DNA of 54,360 bases, taken from positions 1-54,360 of the forward strand of contig JAEYOW010000017.1 in assembly GCA_023411375.1 (NCBI GenBank), in the 5' to 3' direction. A program made the position numbers and the translations under genes. The notes beneath the pieces are model-generated. The model had not been told where the DNA came from and ran no database searches. It worked only from the letters and a program-made list of their open reading frames with translations. Source of the stretch: Bacillota bacterium. GTDB taxonomy: Bacteria; Bacillota; Clostridia; Christensenellales; Aristaeellaceae. Shown one piece after another: positions 8,814-17,174 of the stretch (positions within the stretch are counted from its first letter, which is position 1; every line of letters starts with the position of its first letter).

Positions 8814-9407
8814 ATGAACAGCCGGATTACCAGAGAAGAAGCGCTTGCTCTTTTGAAAAAATACAACCACGAGCCCTTTCACCTCCAGCATGCGCTGACG
8901 GTGGAGGGCGTGATGCGCTGGTATGCGGGCGAGCTGGGCTATGGCGGCGAGGCGGATGCCTGGGCCATCGTGGGGCTTTTGCACGATATCGATTTTGAGC
9001 TTTACCCTGGGCAGCATTGCCTTAAGGCGCCTGAGCTGCTGAGGGAGGGCGGCGTGGACGAGGATATGATCCGCGCGATCTGCTCGCACGGGTATGGCAT
9101 CTGCTGCGACATTCGGCCTGAGCATCCAATGGAAAAGGTGCTCTTCGCCGCCGACGAGCTGACCGGGCTGATCGGCGCGGCCGCGCTGATGCGCCCTTCC
9201 AAAAGCGTGATGGACATGGAAGTCTCCAGCGTCAAAAAAAAGTTCAAGGATAAGAAGTTTGCCGCTGGATGCTCCAGGGACGTAATAGTGAGCGGGGCCG
9301 AGACGCTGGGCTGGGAACTGAACGAGCTTTTTGAAAAGACCCTTCTGGCCATGCAGTCGTGTGAAAGCGGCGTGCAACAGGCGATGGAGGCTTTTGGGGC
9401 GGAGTGA
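8814..9407 (+). CDS. HD-domain phosphohydrolase-like protein
   Basis: A 197-residue cytosolic protein with a metal-dependent HD phosphohydrolase pattern: His26, the doublet His57-Asp58 in LLHDIDFEL, then CSHGYG and the AADELTGLI segment. These HD (HDIG-type) proteins are common in Clostridia and their substrates are mostly unknown; nucleotides or phosphorylated metabolites are likely. It follows guaB by 16 bases with GGAGG upstream, so a role linked to nucleotide balance is a reasonable guess. I do not assign a reaction. Confidence 0.75.
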   Translation: MNSRITREEALALLKKYNHEPFHLQHALTVEGVMRWYAGELGYGGEADAWAIVGLLHDIDFELYPGQHCLKAPELLREGGVDEDMIRAICSHGYGICCDIRPEHPMEKVLFAADELTGLIGAAALMRPSKSVMDMEVSSVKKKFKDKKFAAGCSRDVIVSGAETLGWELNELFEKTLLAMQSCESGVQQAMEAFGAE

Positions 9408-9430
9408 ATCAAAAGGCGTTTTTGTAAAGT

Positions 9431-9473
9431 AAAAAACACAGGGGTCATGGGGATTTCTCCCTATGACCCCTGT
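9431..9473 (-). terminator. Terminator at the end of the rseP operon
   Basis: Perfect 11-base arms at 9438-9448 and 9463-9473. Read on the minus strand, the hairpin is followed by a six-T run (complement of 9431-9436), as expected 25 bases after the rseP stop. It may also stop the guaB transcript from the other side. Confidence 0.85.
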
Positions 9474-9498
9474 TCATATCACTCATGCGCCCGCCGGC

Positions 9499-10563
9499 CT
9501 AGGCCCCAAAAATCCGAAGCACGTCCTTGAACGTGAAAAACAGCATAAACCCGAATAAAAACACATATCCGCACAAGTGCACCATGCTTTCAATCCGCTG
9601 GCTGACGGGCTTGCGGCGCACGGCTTCGATCACCATGAACACCAGACGGCTGCCGTCCAGGCCGGGGATGGGCAGAAGGTTCATCAGACCGAGGTTGATG
9701 GAGATGATTACCATCAGGTACAGGAAGATTTCCAGGCCGCCCTGCTTGGTTTGCTCGGCTACCAGCTGCACCACGCCGACGGGGCCGGCAGTCTGGTCCA
9801 AGCCTTCCCCTGTGGTAAACAGCTTGCCAATCGCGTTTAAAATCGCGCCTGACGCCTCCACGCAGGTATCCCACGCCGCAGGAATGATGCGGTCTGTAGG
9901 CATGGGGCTAAAGCCCTGCTGAATGGTAATGCCGATGCGGTAGCGCTGCTGCGCCGCGTCATATATGGGCAGCATCCGGAAGGCCAGTTCTTCCCCGCCG
10001 CGCCGGACGGTCACATCTACCGGCTCGCCGCCGCTTACATCCCCAATCGCGCCGCTGACATACATCACGGTTTGGTTGGTCATGTCCAGATCGCCCACGC
10101 GCACAAATACGTCGCCCGCCTGAAGCCCGGCCTCGGCAGCGGGCTGGCCCGCGTCCACGCTGGCGATGTAGGGCGTTGAGATGGCGACGCCGTAGGCCGC
10201 CATCAGTACCACGGCTACAATAAAGGCCAGCACCATGTTCATCAGCGGACCGGAGATGACGCTGATCATCCGCTTCCATACGGGCGCGTTGTTATAGTTA
10301 CGGGGATCGTCCTTTTTCACGCCCTGCGGATCGTCGTCGGTATCCCCGTAGAACATACAGTAGCCGCCCAGGGGGATGGGCCGGATGGAAAACAGCGTTT
10401 CATGCTTTTTACTCTTCCACTGAAGCAGCTTCGGGCCAAAGCCGATAGAAAATTCCTTCACTGCGATGCCGCACAGCCTCGAGGCCATGAAGTGCCCAAG
10501 CTCGTGCACCATAATAAGCACGCCCAGCAGCACGATGGCCAGCAAAACATATAATAGGGACAT
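9499..10563 (-). CDS. rseP: RIP metalloprotease RseP (site-2 protease)
   Basis: A membrane-embedded zinc protease that cleaves transmembrane anti-sigma factors and signal-peptide remnants. Residues 20-24 are the zinc motif HELGH in the first membrane helix. A PDZ domain follows at about 125-205 (DAGQPAAEAGLQAGDVFVRVGD). The second active-site motif NLLPIPGLDGSRL lies near the C-terminus, with two more helices. I start at 10563: an ATG four codons earlier directly abuts the GGGAGG site, leaving no spacing, whereas this one lies 12 bases away. It is the last gene of the frr-uppS-cdsA-dxr-rseP operon, the usual neighbourhood in Firmicutes. Confidence 0.93.
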   Translation of the reverse strand: MSLLYVLLAIVLLGVLIMVHELGHFMASRLCGIAVKEFSIGFGPKLLQWKSKKHETLFSIRPIPLGGYCMFYGDTDDDPQGVKKDDPRNYNNAPVWKRMISVISGPLMNMVLAFIVAVVLMAAYGVAISTPYIASVDAGQPAAEAGLQAGDVFVRVGDLDMTNQTVMYVSGAIGDVSGGEPVDVTVRRGGEELAFRMLPIYDAAQQRYRIGITIQQGFSPMPTDRIIPAAWDTCVEASGAILNAIGKLFTTGEGLDQTAGPVGVVQLVAEQTKQGGLEIFLYLMVIISINLGLMNLLPIPGLDGSRLVFMVIEAVRRKPVSQRIESMVHLCGYVFLFGFMLFFTFKDVLRIFGA

Positions 10564-10654
10564 TCTTATAACCATCCTCCCTCAATCAAAAACAGGCCCC
10601 AAAGCCTTTCGGACTTTCCTTGCTTTTTAAAAGCGCTTAAAATAGGATATGCGC

Positions 10655-11821
10655 TTACATGGCTTTCAATCGCTCAAATGCGATTTCACGCGCGCGGCGG
10701 TCCGCCTCAAGCACTTCTTCCAAAGTTGCGGCGGGTAAATGCCCGGCGCGCGCCAGCGCTTCTTCCACAATATCGAATATTCGACCGATCCGCATGGGAT
10801 TCCCGCCGTCGGCTTGTAACAAATGCGCTACGGCCACCTCGTTGGCGGCGTTTAGCACGCAGCCCGCGGCACCGCCCGCCAGCAGACACTCGCGCGCCAT
10901 GCGCAGCGAGGGAAAGCGCTCCGGATCGGGCTTTTCAAATGTGAGGCCGTTGAGCTTAAACAAATCCAACGGCTCGCCGCCCGTGGGCAGCCGCTCTGGA
11001 TAACTCATCGCGTACAGGATGGGCAGGCGCATATCCGGCGTGCCCAGCTGCGCGACCAGCGCGCCGTCTCGGAACATAACGCCGCTATGAATTACGCTTT
11101 GAGGGTGCACAACCACCTCGATGGCGTCCTGCTCCATATGGAACAGCCACTTTGCCTCGATGATCTCCAGCGCCTTGTTAAAAAGCGTGGCCGAATCGAT
11201 GGTGATCTTCTGTCCCATCACCCAGTTAGGATGCTTGAGCGCCTGTTCCTTTCCGGCGGCGCGTATTTTCTCACGCGTCCAGGTACGGAAAGGTCCGCCG
11301 GAACAGGTCAGAATGATCTTTTCCGCCGGGTTGCCACACGCGCCCTGAAGGCACTGGAAGATGGCGCTGTGCTCGCTGTCCACAGGCAGCAGGGCGTTTT
11401 CGCCCACGCGCGCGGCAGCGCCGGTCACCAGATGCCCGCCCGCGACGAGCGCTTCCTTATTGGCAAGCAGCACGCGCTTGCCGCACGCGAGCGCGGCAAG
11501 CACGCTCTCAAGCCCCGCCATGCCCACAACCGCAACCAGCACGTCGTCGCAACCGCTCTGTGCGGCCAGGGTCAGCGCCTCGCGGCCGAAAACCCACTCG
11601 CAAAAGCGCAGGTCCTCCGGAATGTCGGATAACGGCACGGGCGTAACCAAGCCCGCAAGCCGTGGCCGAAAAGCGCGGACCTGCTCAAAAAATTTATCCC
11701 GGCTTTGGTTGGCCGTAAGCGCCGTTACCTCAAAACGGTCGGAATGCAGCGCGGCGACCTCAAGGGCCTGCGTACCGATGCTGCCGGTGGAACCCAGCAC
11801 GGCAATGCGGCGTTTCGTCAT
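10655..11821 (-). CDS. dxr: 1-deoxy-D-xylulose 5-phosphate reductoisomerase
   Basis: Converts DXP to 2-C-methyl-D-erythritol 4-phosphate with NADPH, the committed step of the MEP isoprenoid pathway. The 388 residues match the family. The N-terminal nucleotide motif GSTGSIGTQ, the NKEAL segment, the catalytic SEHSAIFQ motif and the C-terminal NAANEVAVAHL segment are all visible. GGAGGAGG precedes the ATG. It lies between cdsA and rseP, so isoprenoid precursor supply is cotranscribed with the undecaprenyl and phospholipid genes. Confidence 0.97.
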   Translation of the reverse strand: MTKRRIAVLGSTGSIGTQALEVAALHSDRFEVTALTANQSRDKFFEQVRAFRPRLAGLVTPVPLSDIPEDLRFCEWVFGREALTLAAQSGCDDVLVAVVGMAGLESVLAALACGKRVLLANKEALVAGGHLVTGAAARVGENALLPVDSEHSAIFQCLQGACGNPAEKIILTCSGGPFRTWTREKIRAAGKEQALKHPNWVMGQKITIDSATLFNKALEIIEAKWLFHMEQDAIEVVVHPQSVIHSGVMFRDGALVAQLGTPDMRLPILYAMSYPERLPTGGEPLDLFKLNGLTFEKPDPERFPSLRMARECLLAGGAAGCVLNAANEVAVAHLLQADGGNPMRIGRIFDIVEEALARAGHLPAATLEEVLEADRRAREIAFERLKAM

Positions 11822-11883
11822 GGCGCAAATCCTCCTCCGGGCCGAAAGCGGAATTTGAAAAAAGCTTCGGTCCAGCCGGCCGC

Positions 11884-12747
11884 TTATAAAGAGGCCAGCA
11901 GAATAACGCGGTAGCAGTACACGATGATCGCCGTGAACACAATGCTGTCCAGGCGGTCCAGCATGCCGCCGTGACCGGGGAAAATGTGTCCGAAATCCTT
12001 AACCTTGCAGTGGCGCTTGACCATACTGGCGAACAGGTCGCCCATCTGCCCGGCGATGCCGCCGAAAAAACCCACCAGCATGTCGGCCCAGACGGGCGGG
12101 AAGCCCGAGAAGCCTGGAAAGCACCACGTAAATACGCGCCCCGCGACCACTGCGCACAGAATGCTGCCCAGAAGCCCGCCGGCGGAACCGGCGATCGTCT
12201 TGTTGGGGCTGATGTGAGGGCAGAGCTTCGGCCCGCCGACAGCGCTGCCGATGAAGTAGGCGAAGGTATCTCCGCCCACCGCGATGGCAAAGACCATCAC
12301 CAGCAAAAGCGCTTGCAAGCTGCGCGGCTCTGTGTCCAGAATGCCGAACAGGCACATGCCGGGCAGCACAATCGTCAGCATGGGCAACATGCTGACCATA
12401 ATATCAACCAGGTCCGGATCCTCGCGGCGCATCACCTGAAAAAGCACGGCGAAGCTCAGCAGCGTAAGAATTGGGATGATGACCAGCGAGGAATAGAACA
12501 TCATCAGCGGAACAGCCAGGGCAAGGCCCACATAGCTGGTCCACCATACGGGCTGGTGTCCGCCCCGGCTAAGCGCGGTCAGCTCCTCATGAAGCGCCAG
12601 CGCCAGCGCCAGAAAGCCCACAACCGAAAACAGCCATCCGCCCACATAGAGCACGACGCACAGCAGCGCCACCAATACGGCGCCTGTGATGATGCGCTGG
12701 GTCATGGATGACCGCTTCTTGGCGGCGGATTCGTTCGGTTCGCTCAT
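11884..12747 (-). CDS. cdsA: Phosphatidate cytidylyltransferase
   Basis: Makes CDP-diacylglycerol from CTP and phosphatidate in the membrane, feeding phospholipid synthesis. The 287 residues contain about eight hydrophobic segments. The CdsA signature is at the C-terminus: KRHCKVKDFGHIFPGHGG followed by the DRLDS metal-binding aspartates. AAGGAGG lies upstream of the ATG. It is in the middle of the minus-strand operon, 41 bases after uppS and 62 bases before dxr. Confidence 0.95.
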   Translation of the reverse strand: MSEPNESAAKKRSSMTQRIITGAVLVALLCVVLYVGGWLFSVVGFLALALALHEELTALSRGGHQPVWWTSYVGLALAVPLMMFYSSLVIIPILTLLSFAVLFQVMRREDPDLVDIMVSMLPMLTIVLPGMCLFGILDTEPRSLQALLLVMVFAIAVGGDTFAYFIGSAVGGPKLCPHISPNKTIAGSAGGLLGSILCAVVAGRVFTWCFPGFSGFPPVWADMLVGFFGGIAGQMGDLFASMVKRHCKVKDFGHIFPGHGGMLDRLDSIVFTAIIVYCYRVILLASL

Positions 12748-12788
12748 GACGGGTACCTCCTTTTGTGGATGCGGACAGGGCGGCGGGG

Positions 12789-13526
12789 CTATTCCTCCCG
12801 TTTGCCAAACCTGCGCTTGCGGCTTTGAAATTCAGCGATACATTCATGGTAATGCTTTAGGGTAAAGTCGGGCCACAGCACGGTGGGAAAGACAAACTCC
12901 GCGTATGCGCATTGATACAGCAGAAAATTGCTCTGCCGCATCTCGCCGCTGGTGCGGATCAGCAGATCCACGTCGGGCTGGTCCCCGGTGTAAAGCTTTT
13001 CAGAAAGCGCCTTTTCGTCGATGCTTTCGGCGTTGCGCTCCCCGGCCGCAACCTCCTGCGCCAAAAGCCGGGCGGCCCTTGCAAGCTCTGCCCGCGCGCC
13101 GTAATTGATCGCGATGTTAAGCCGAAGCCCGGTGTTATCGCGCGTGCGCGTCTCCGCCTGCTCAAGCGACGCGCGCTGCCGGGGAGGCAACGCGTCCTTC
13201 TGCCCGAGGATAGTGATGCGCACGTGCTTTTCATCAAGCTCGTCGATTTCGCTGGCGAAAAAATCAAGAATCAGCTGCATCAGCGCGTCCACCTCGCTTT
13301 GAGGGCGCGCCCAGTTCTCTGTGGAGAAGGCGTATAGCGACAGCACCTGAATGCCCATATCGCTGGAGTTGCGAATGATTTCGCGCAGCGTTTCGGTGCC
13401 GGCGCGATGCCCCATGGCGATCCTTACCTTGTGCTGGTTCGCCCAGCGGCCGTTGCCGTCCATAATGACGGCGACGTGTTTGGGCAGGCGTTCAATGTCA
13501 ATCGGCGCGTAAAGCGGAAGGCTCAT
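12789..13526 (-). CDS. uppS: Isoprenyl transferase (undecaprenyl diphosphate synthase)
   Basis: Condenses isopentenyl diphosphates into the C55 lipid carrier used for peptidoglycan. I start at the ATG at 13526: AAAGGGGT is 7 bases upstream, whereas the GTG three codons earlier abuts that site. This gives 245 residues. Motifs are VIMDGNGRWA with the catalytic Asp near residue 23, SLYAFSTENW and the C-terminal RTSGEMRQSNFLLYQ. The start lies inside the end of the small ORF 13498-13797. The DUF368 gene at 50329 belongs to a family now linked to recycling the same lipid carrier. Confidence 0.95.
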   Translation of the reverse strand: MSLPLYAPIDIERLPKHVAVIMDGNGRWANQHKVRIAMGHRAGTETLREIIRNSSDMGIQVLSLYAFSTENWARPQSEVDALMQLILDFFASEIDELDEKHVRITILGQKDALPPRQRASLEQAETRTRDNTGLRLNIAINYGARAELARAARLLAQEVAAGERNAESIDEKALSEKLYTGDQPDVDLLIRTSGEMRQSNFLLYQCAYAEFVFPTVLWPDFTLKHYHECIAEFQSRKRRFGKREE

Positions 13527-13797
13527 CCGTGTCACCCCTTTCAGCGGGTTTGGGTTCTCCCGTTAGAAAACGCGAAACGATGAGCCTTCGCCCATCGTCC
13601 TCCACAGCCACCACCCGGGTAGACGCATAGCCCGCCCTCTCGCCCGGCTCGGAGCGCCGCGCATCCTCGGGAGAGGGATTTTTGCGCGGCGGCGCGGCGG
13701 TAGGCACCACCTCCACGTCCGTAATGCCGCACGCGGCAAGGAGGGCGATGGCCGCCGCCGCCGGAAGCCCCAAAAGATGCTCAAACGTCTGCTGCAT
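13498..13797 (-). CDS. Small hypothetical protein between frr and uppS
   Basis: A 99-residue frame fills the gap between frr and uppS and overlaps the uppS start by 29 bases. Residues about 12-25 are hydrophobic and end in LLAACG, which fits a lipobox, but the N-terminus lacks the usual basic residues. The rest is Pro/Glu/Arg-rich with one strand-like segment, TRVVAVEDDGRRLIVSRFL. The start is uncertain: ATG 13797 is 15 bases from the only GGAGG, which overlaps the end of frr. Two other frames overlap here but look like GC shadows. I recognise no family. Confidence 0.4.
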   Translation of the reverse strand: MQQTFEHLLGLPAAAAIALLAACGITDVEVVPTAAPPRKNPSPEDARRSEPGERAGYASTRVVAVEDDGRRLIVSRFLTGEPKPAERGDTDEPSALRAD

Positions 13798-13807
13798 GAG
13801 GCTAATG

Positions 13808-14365
13808 TTATACCTCCATGATTTCCTTTTCCTTCTTGGCGCACAGGTCGTCGATACCCTTGATGGCCTCGTCGGTCTTCTCCTGCATCTTCTTTTCGGC
13901 CTTGGCGTGGTCGTCCTCGGTAATCTGGTTATCCTTTTCCAGCTTCTTGAACTGCTCCATGGCGTCGCGGCGGATGGAACGGATGGCGACCTTTGCATCC
14001 TCCGCGCCCTTGCGCACCAGCTTGGTCAGGTCGCGGCGGCGTTCTTCGTTGAGCTCCGGCACAATGAGGCGGATAATTTTGCCGTCGTTGCTTGGGTTAA
14101 GGCCGAGATCGCTCTTTTGAATGGCCTTTTCCACCAGCGGGATGGCCTTCTGATCCCAGACGTTAATTACAAGCATGCGCGGCTCGGGCGAGGTAATGTT
14201 GCCCATTTGCGTGAGCGGCGTCTGCACGCCGTAGTAGTCCACCACCACCCGCTCCAAAAGCTGTGGATTGGCGCGCCCGGCGCGGATAGAACGCAGATCG
14301 TCCTGATAGACGGCGGTTGTTTTCTTCATCTTCTCGGCTGCGGTGTCGATAACCTGGCGGTACAT
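13808..14365 (-). CDS. frr: Ribosome recycling factor
   Basis: Splits the post-termination ribosome together with EF-G. The chosen ATG at 14365 has GGGAGG 7 bases upstream and gives exactly 185 residues, the usual length; the longer open frame has no better site. The sequence is the expected long-helix protein with RAGRANPQLLERVVVDYYGVQTPLTQMGNI near residue 25 and LTKLVRKGAEDAKVAIRSIRRDA in the C-terminal helix. It is the first gene of the operon running to rseP. The usual partner pyrH is not present upstream. Confidence 0.97.
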   Translation of the reverse strand: MYRQVIDTAAEKMKKTTAVYQDDLRSIRAGRANPQLLERVVVDYYGVQTPLTQMGNITSPEPRMLVINVWDQKAIPLVEKAIQKSDLGLNPSNDGKIIRLIVPELNEERRRDLTKLVRKGAEDAKVAIRSIRRDAMEQFKKLEKDNQITEDDHAKAEKKMQEKTDEAIKGIDDLCAKKEKEIMEV

Positions 14366-14407
14366 GGAATTTCCTCCCTTATCCATTGATGGGATTTCAT
14401 TGAGGTT

Positions 14408-14436
14408 ATTTTATCGCGTTTCGCAAGAAAAGGCAA
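14408..14436 (-). promoter_or_regulatory. Sigma-A promoter for the frr-rseP operon
   Basis: On the minus strand TTGCCT (14436-14431) and TAAAAT (14413-14408) are separated by 17 bases, about 43 bases before the frr ATG. Confidence 0.65.
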
Positions 14437-14520
14437 GACGGCGGACGCGGTTTTGAGACGCGCGTATGCGGTTTTGGGTTTGACAGCCCCCGAAAACGCC
14501 CCGCGACCGTCCGTTTTACG

Positions 14521-15237
14521 CTAAAGCGTATGCCGCGCGGGAAGAGCTGGAGACAATCCGCAGATAATGCGCCGCGCGTCTTCCAGGGTGCGCGCTGTAA
14601 ACGTCGCCCCGTTCCCCCGGGGCGGCTCAGCCCCGTCCGTAAACAGAATACTGTCCACGCCGGCGTTGTTCGCCGCGGCGATATCGGCGGTTACGCTGTC
14701 CCCCAGCAGCACGGCCTCCCGCCTGTTATCAAGTCCCGCCATTCGCAGCGCTTCCTCGACCATGGCGGGGTGAGGCTTGGCGTGCCCCACCTCCTCGCTG
14801 ATGACAATGCCGCTCAGGTAGGGCGAAAGCTCGCAATCCGCAAAACGGCTGCGTTGTACTTTGGCAATGCCGTTTGTGACAAGAATGATGGGCATGCACG
14901 CGCTTACGCATTCGCAAAGCGCCTTTGCGCCGGGTAGCACAATCCTTTGCTTACCAAGCTGCTCCACAAAGACGTCGCACATCCGCTGCGAATCCCCCGG
15001 AAGCCCCGTTTCACGCAGAAAATCCCGGAACCGGTCCACGCGCAGGGCCGCCTGCGTGGTTTCCCCGCGCTCCAGCCGCGCCCAGTGCATGGCGTTGATG
15101 CGGTGATAAACCGCCGTATATTCATCGGTAACCGGAACGCCAAAGCGTTCAAAGGTGTTCGCGATGGCGTTGCGTTCCCCCTCGCGAAAGTTGAAAAGCG
15201 TGCCGTCCGCATCGGCCAGCAAAAGCCTGTAAGGCAT
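14521..15237 (-). CDS. HAD-superfamily hydrolase, YjjG-like nucleotidase
   Basis: The 238 residues follow the haloacid dehalogenase fold. Motif I is DADGTLFNF near residue 8, motif II is ILVTNG near residue 118, and motif IV is LLGDSVTADI near residue 175; the helical cap lies between I and II. The pattern and length resemble YjjG, which dephosphorylates pyrimidine monophosphates and is thought to remove non-canonical nucleotides. GGAG lies upstream of the ATG at 15237. It is monocistronic, with no gene closely following. The exact substrate cannot be read from sequence. Confidence 0.8.
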   Translation of the reverse strand: MPYRLLLADADGTLFNFREGERNAIANTFERFGVPVTDEYTAVYHRINAMHWARLERGETTQAALRVDRFRDFLRETGLPGDSQRMCDVFVEQLGKQRIVLPGAKALCECVSACMPIILVTNGIAKVQRSRFADCELSPYLSGIVISEEVGHAKPHPAMVEEALRMAGLDNRREAVLLGDSVTADIAAANNAGVDSILFTDGAEPPRGNGATFTARTLEDARRIICGLSPALPARHTL

Positions 15238-15281
15238 GGTTAAACGCTCCTTATTTCTGATTGATTGCCGTCCAGCCGTCC

Positions 15282-15896
15282 CTACTTGCCCTGCCTCCGT
15301 TCAAGCGCGGCGGAAGAAGCGACGGAATAGCCAAAGAAGCCCAGCACATCGCCAAGCGCGCGGTACTTCCCGTGCACATAGGCGACAAGCCCCATCTTTT
15401 CCTCGTCAATCGCGCCGGAGTTGGTAAAAAACCGTTCCGCGACGCTTACCTGCAGGATGTCCGCCAGAAACAGGTCGTGGGTGCCAAGCTCCGAAACGCT
15501 GCGCACACGGCAGCTCAAAAAGGCGGGAGCTTCCGCAAGGCCGGGCGCGGCGCTCAGTTCCGGCGCGGAAACGGCATGAAGCTTAAGCTCCGCAAACTTA
15601 TCCACATCACGACCACTTTTCACGCCGCAATAATCCATTGCCCGGCAAAGATCTTCGCCAACCAGGTTGACGGTAAATTCGCCTGTGGCGGAGATGATGG
15701 CATGGCTCAGCCGGCTCTTGCGTATGCTGACGGTGAGCATCGGCGGCTTGGAGCATACAATGCCCGTCCAAGCCACCGTGATCAGATTGGGGCGCATCCC
15801 GCGCGCCGGGTCGGCGCAGCCGAGCATTACGGTCGGAATGGGACACAGGTAGGTTGTCGGTCCTATGGCGCGAAACAGATTGGCAGATTGTTCCAT
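15282..15896 (-). CDS. Flavin reductase family protein (FMN-binding split barrel)
   Basis: I start at ATG 15896, which has AGGGGGT about 9 bases upstream, giving 204 residues. The family pattern is clear: the N-terminal PIPTVMLGCADP strand, NLITVAWTGIVCSKPPMLTVSIRKSRLSH, then GEFTVNLV. Such proteins bind FMN and reduce flavins or serve as small flavoproteins in anaerobes. It is divergent from the metallophosphoesterase gene, with a short shared intergenic region, and lies 44 bases upstream of the HAD gene on the same strand. The physiological partner is unknown. Confidence 0.8.
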   Translation of the reverse strand: MEQSANLFRAIGPTTYLCPIPTVMLGCADPARGMRPNLITVAWTGIVCSKPPMLTVSIRKSRLSHAIISATGEFTVNLVGEDLCRAMDYCGVKSGRDVDKFAELKLHAVSAPELSAAPGLAEAPAFLSCRVRSVSELGTHDLFLADILQVSVAERFFTNSGAIDEEKMGLVAYVHGKYRALGDVLGFFGYSVASSAALERRQGK

Positions 15897-15911
15897 GTCA
15901 GGCACACCCCC

Positions 15912-15940
15912 TTGTCAAGGTTGTGCGATCAGTGTACAAT
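15912..15940 (+). promoter_or_regulatory. Sigma-A promoter for the metallophosphoesterase gene
   Basis: TTGTCA (15912-15917) and TACAAT (15935-15940) with a 17-base spacer, 82 bases before the ATG at 16023. Confidence 0.65.
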
Positions 15941-16022
15941 GAATGGGCAATTGTGTCAACGGAGGAAACGGCACTGGCGCGCGTGACGCGCAAATACCAG
16001 GGATGCAGTGAAAGGAGGCGCC

Positions 16023-16910
16023 ATGGCCCGCTATCAGTACAAATACCGCAAGCCGCAGCGCAGACACTTTCGGGTAAAGTGGCTGCTGTGGACGCTTCTG
16101 TTTGTGGCCGCGCTGGCTTATCCCTTTATGGAGGCGACGCTGTTAACGGTTGACGAGCATACCGTAACCGTCAAGAATCTGCCGGCTAACCTGAAAAACC
16201 TTAAAATCGTCTTTGCCAGCGATATCCATCAGTGCGTATGGTTTTCGCAGTCGCGCGTCAACGAGCTGATCAAGACCATCAACGGCCTTGGCGCGGACAT
16301 CGTCATTCTGGGCGGGGACTACGCGGACGACAGCGACGGCGCGATTGCGTTTTTCAAAAACGCGCCGCCGATTCAGGCCAGGCTGGGCGTATTTGGCGTC
16401 GTCGGCAACCATGACCGTACCGAGCCGGAGAGCAACCTCAGCCTGCTTGTGGCCGAGATGAAGAATTACGGTTGCCTGCCGTTGGTTAATAATGTTTCCC
16501 GCGTAAAGTTGGGGCAGACGTATGTATATATCGCAGGCGTGGACGATTTTTATAACGGTTTTCCGGACGTGGCAGGCGTCGCCAGCCAGGTGAAGGCCGA
16601 TGATTTTGTTATTTTTGCCGGACATTCGCCGGATTTAATGCCCTCCGTGCTTGCCGCAAAGGGCGGCGACGGCGACAACCATTGGTTTGACCTCGCGCTT
16701 TTTGGCCACACACACGGCGGGCAGGTATCGTTTTTGGGGCATACGCCGTTTGCCAACCTTTCGCCCGAGGTGGGCTCGCGCTATCTGGGCGGATGGCTGG
16801 AAGAAAACCGCGCCGCGGTGTTGGTCAGCAACGGCGTGGGCACCAGCGGCGCGCCCGTTCGGCTGTTTGCGCCGCCGCAGGTGCATCTGATAACGCTCAA
16901 GGCGCGCTAA
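16023..16910 (+). CDS. Membrane-anchored metallophosphoesterase (YkuE-like)
   Basis: From the ATG at 16023 (AAAGGAGG four bases upstream) the protein has 295 residues. A basic N-terminus is followed by one membrane helix at about 17-38. The calcineurin-like phosphoesterase motifs then appear in order: ASDIH, LGGDYAD, GNHDRTE, GHSPD and GHTHGGQ, supplying the Asp, Asn and His ligands of a two-metal site. This layout matches YkuE/YaeI-type enzymes, some of which act on lipid-linked pyrophosphates, with the active site facing outward. The substrate is not determined. It is followed by 264 bases without a gene, up to the AraC start. Confidence 0.85.
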   Translation: MARYQYKYRKPQRRHFRVKWLLWTLLFVAALAYPFMEATLLTVDEHTVTVKNLPANLKNLKIVFASDIHQCVWFSQSRVNELIKTINGLGADIVILGGDYADDSDGAIAFFKNAPPIQARLGVFGVVGNHDRTEPESNLSLLVAEMKNYGCLPLVNNVSRVKLGQTYVYIAGVDDFYNGFPDVAGVASQVKADDFVIFAGHSPDLMPSVLAAKGGDGDNHWFDLALFGHTHGGQVSFLGHTPFANLSPEVGSRYLGGWLEENRAAVLVSNGVGTSGAPVRLFAPPQVHLITLKAR

Positions 16911-17085
16911 GCCTCTTTTCAAAAAAGGATACGGGGCCCCGGCGTGCGCAAACCAAATTTGCACCGTTTTTACAACATGCCCTCGCGCACGTCAATTCCA
17001 TGTAAAATATGGGCTTTTTGGACAGAGCGCTCTGTTTTCCATGGCGAAAATGGCAATTGATGCGTCTTTTTGCCGCAAGTTTTGC

Positions 17086-17114
17086 TTGACAGCCTGTTAT
17101 CAATCCCCTAAAAT
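17086..17114 (+). promoter_or_regulatory. Strong sigma-A promoter for the AraC gene
   Basis: TTGACA (17086-17091) and TAAAAT (17109-17114) with a 17-base spacer. The predicted start site near 17121 lies inside the perfect palindrome described next. Confidence 0.8.
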
Positions 17115-17116
17115 AT

Positions 17117-17144
17117 CATTGGTATGGAAATCTCCATACCAATG
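17117..17144. promoter_or_regulatory. Perfect palindromic operator at the AraC promoter
   Basis: Arms of 12 bases, CATTGGTATGGA and its exact complement, are separated by 4 bases. It begins 3 bases after the -10 box and ends 30 bases before the ATG at 17175. This placement is typical of a repressor site. It is not followed by T residues, so it is not a terminator. Confidence 0.7.
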
Positions 17145-17174
17145 ACTTTACCACAGAAATCGGAGAAATGCGCA

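Noticed and set aside
13541..13844. Two further minus-strand frames between frr and uppS
   Set aside because: Their translations are Arg/Gly/Pro-rich without secondary-structure pattern; only the frame ending at 13498 looks protein-like.
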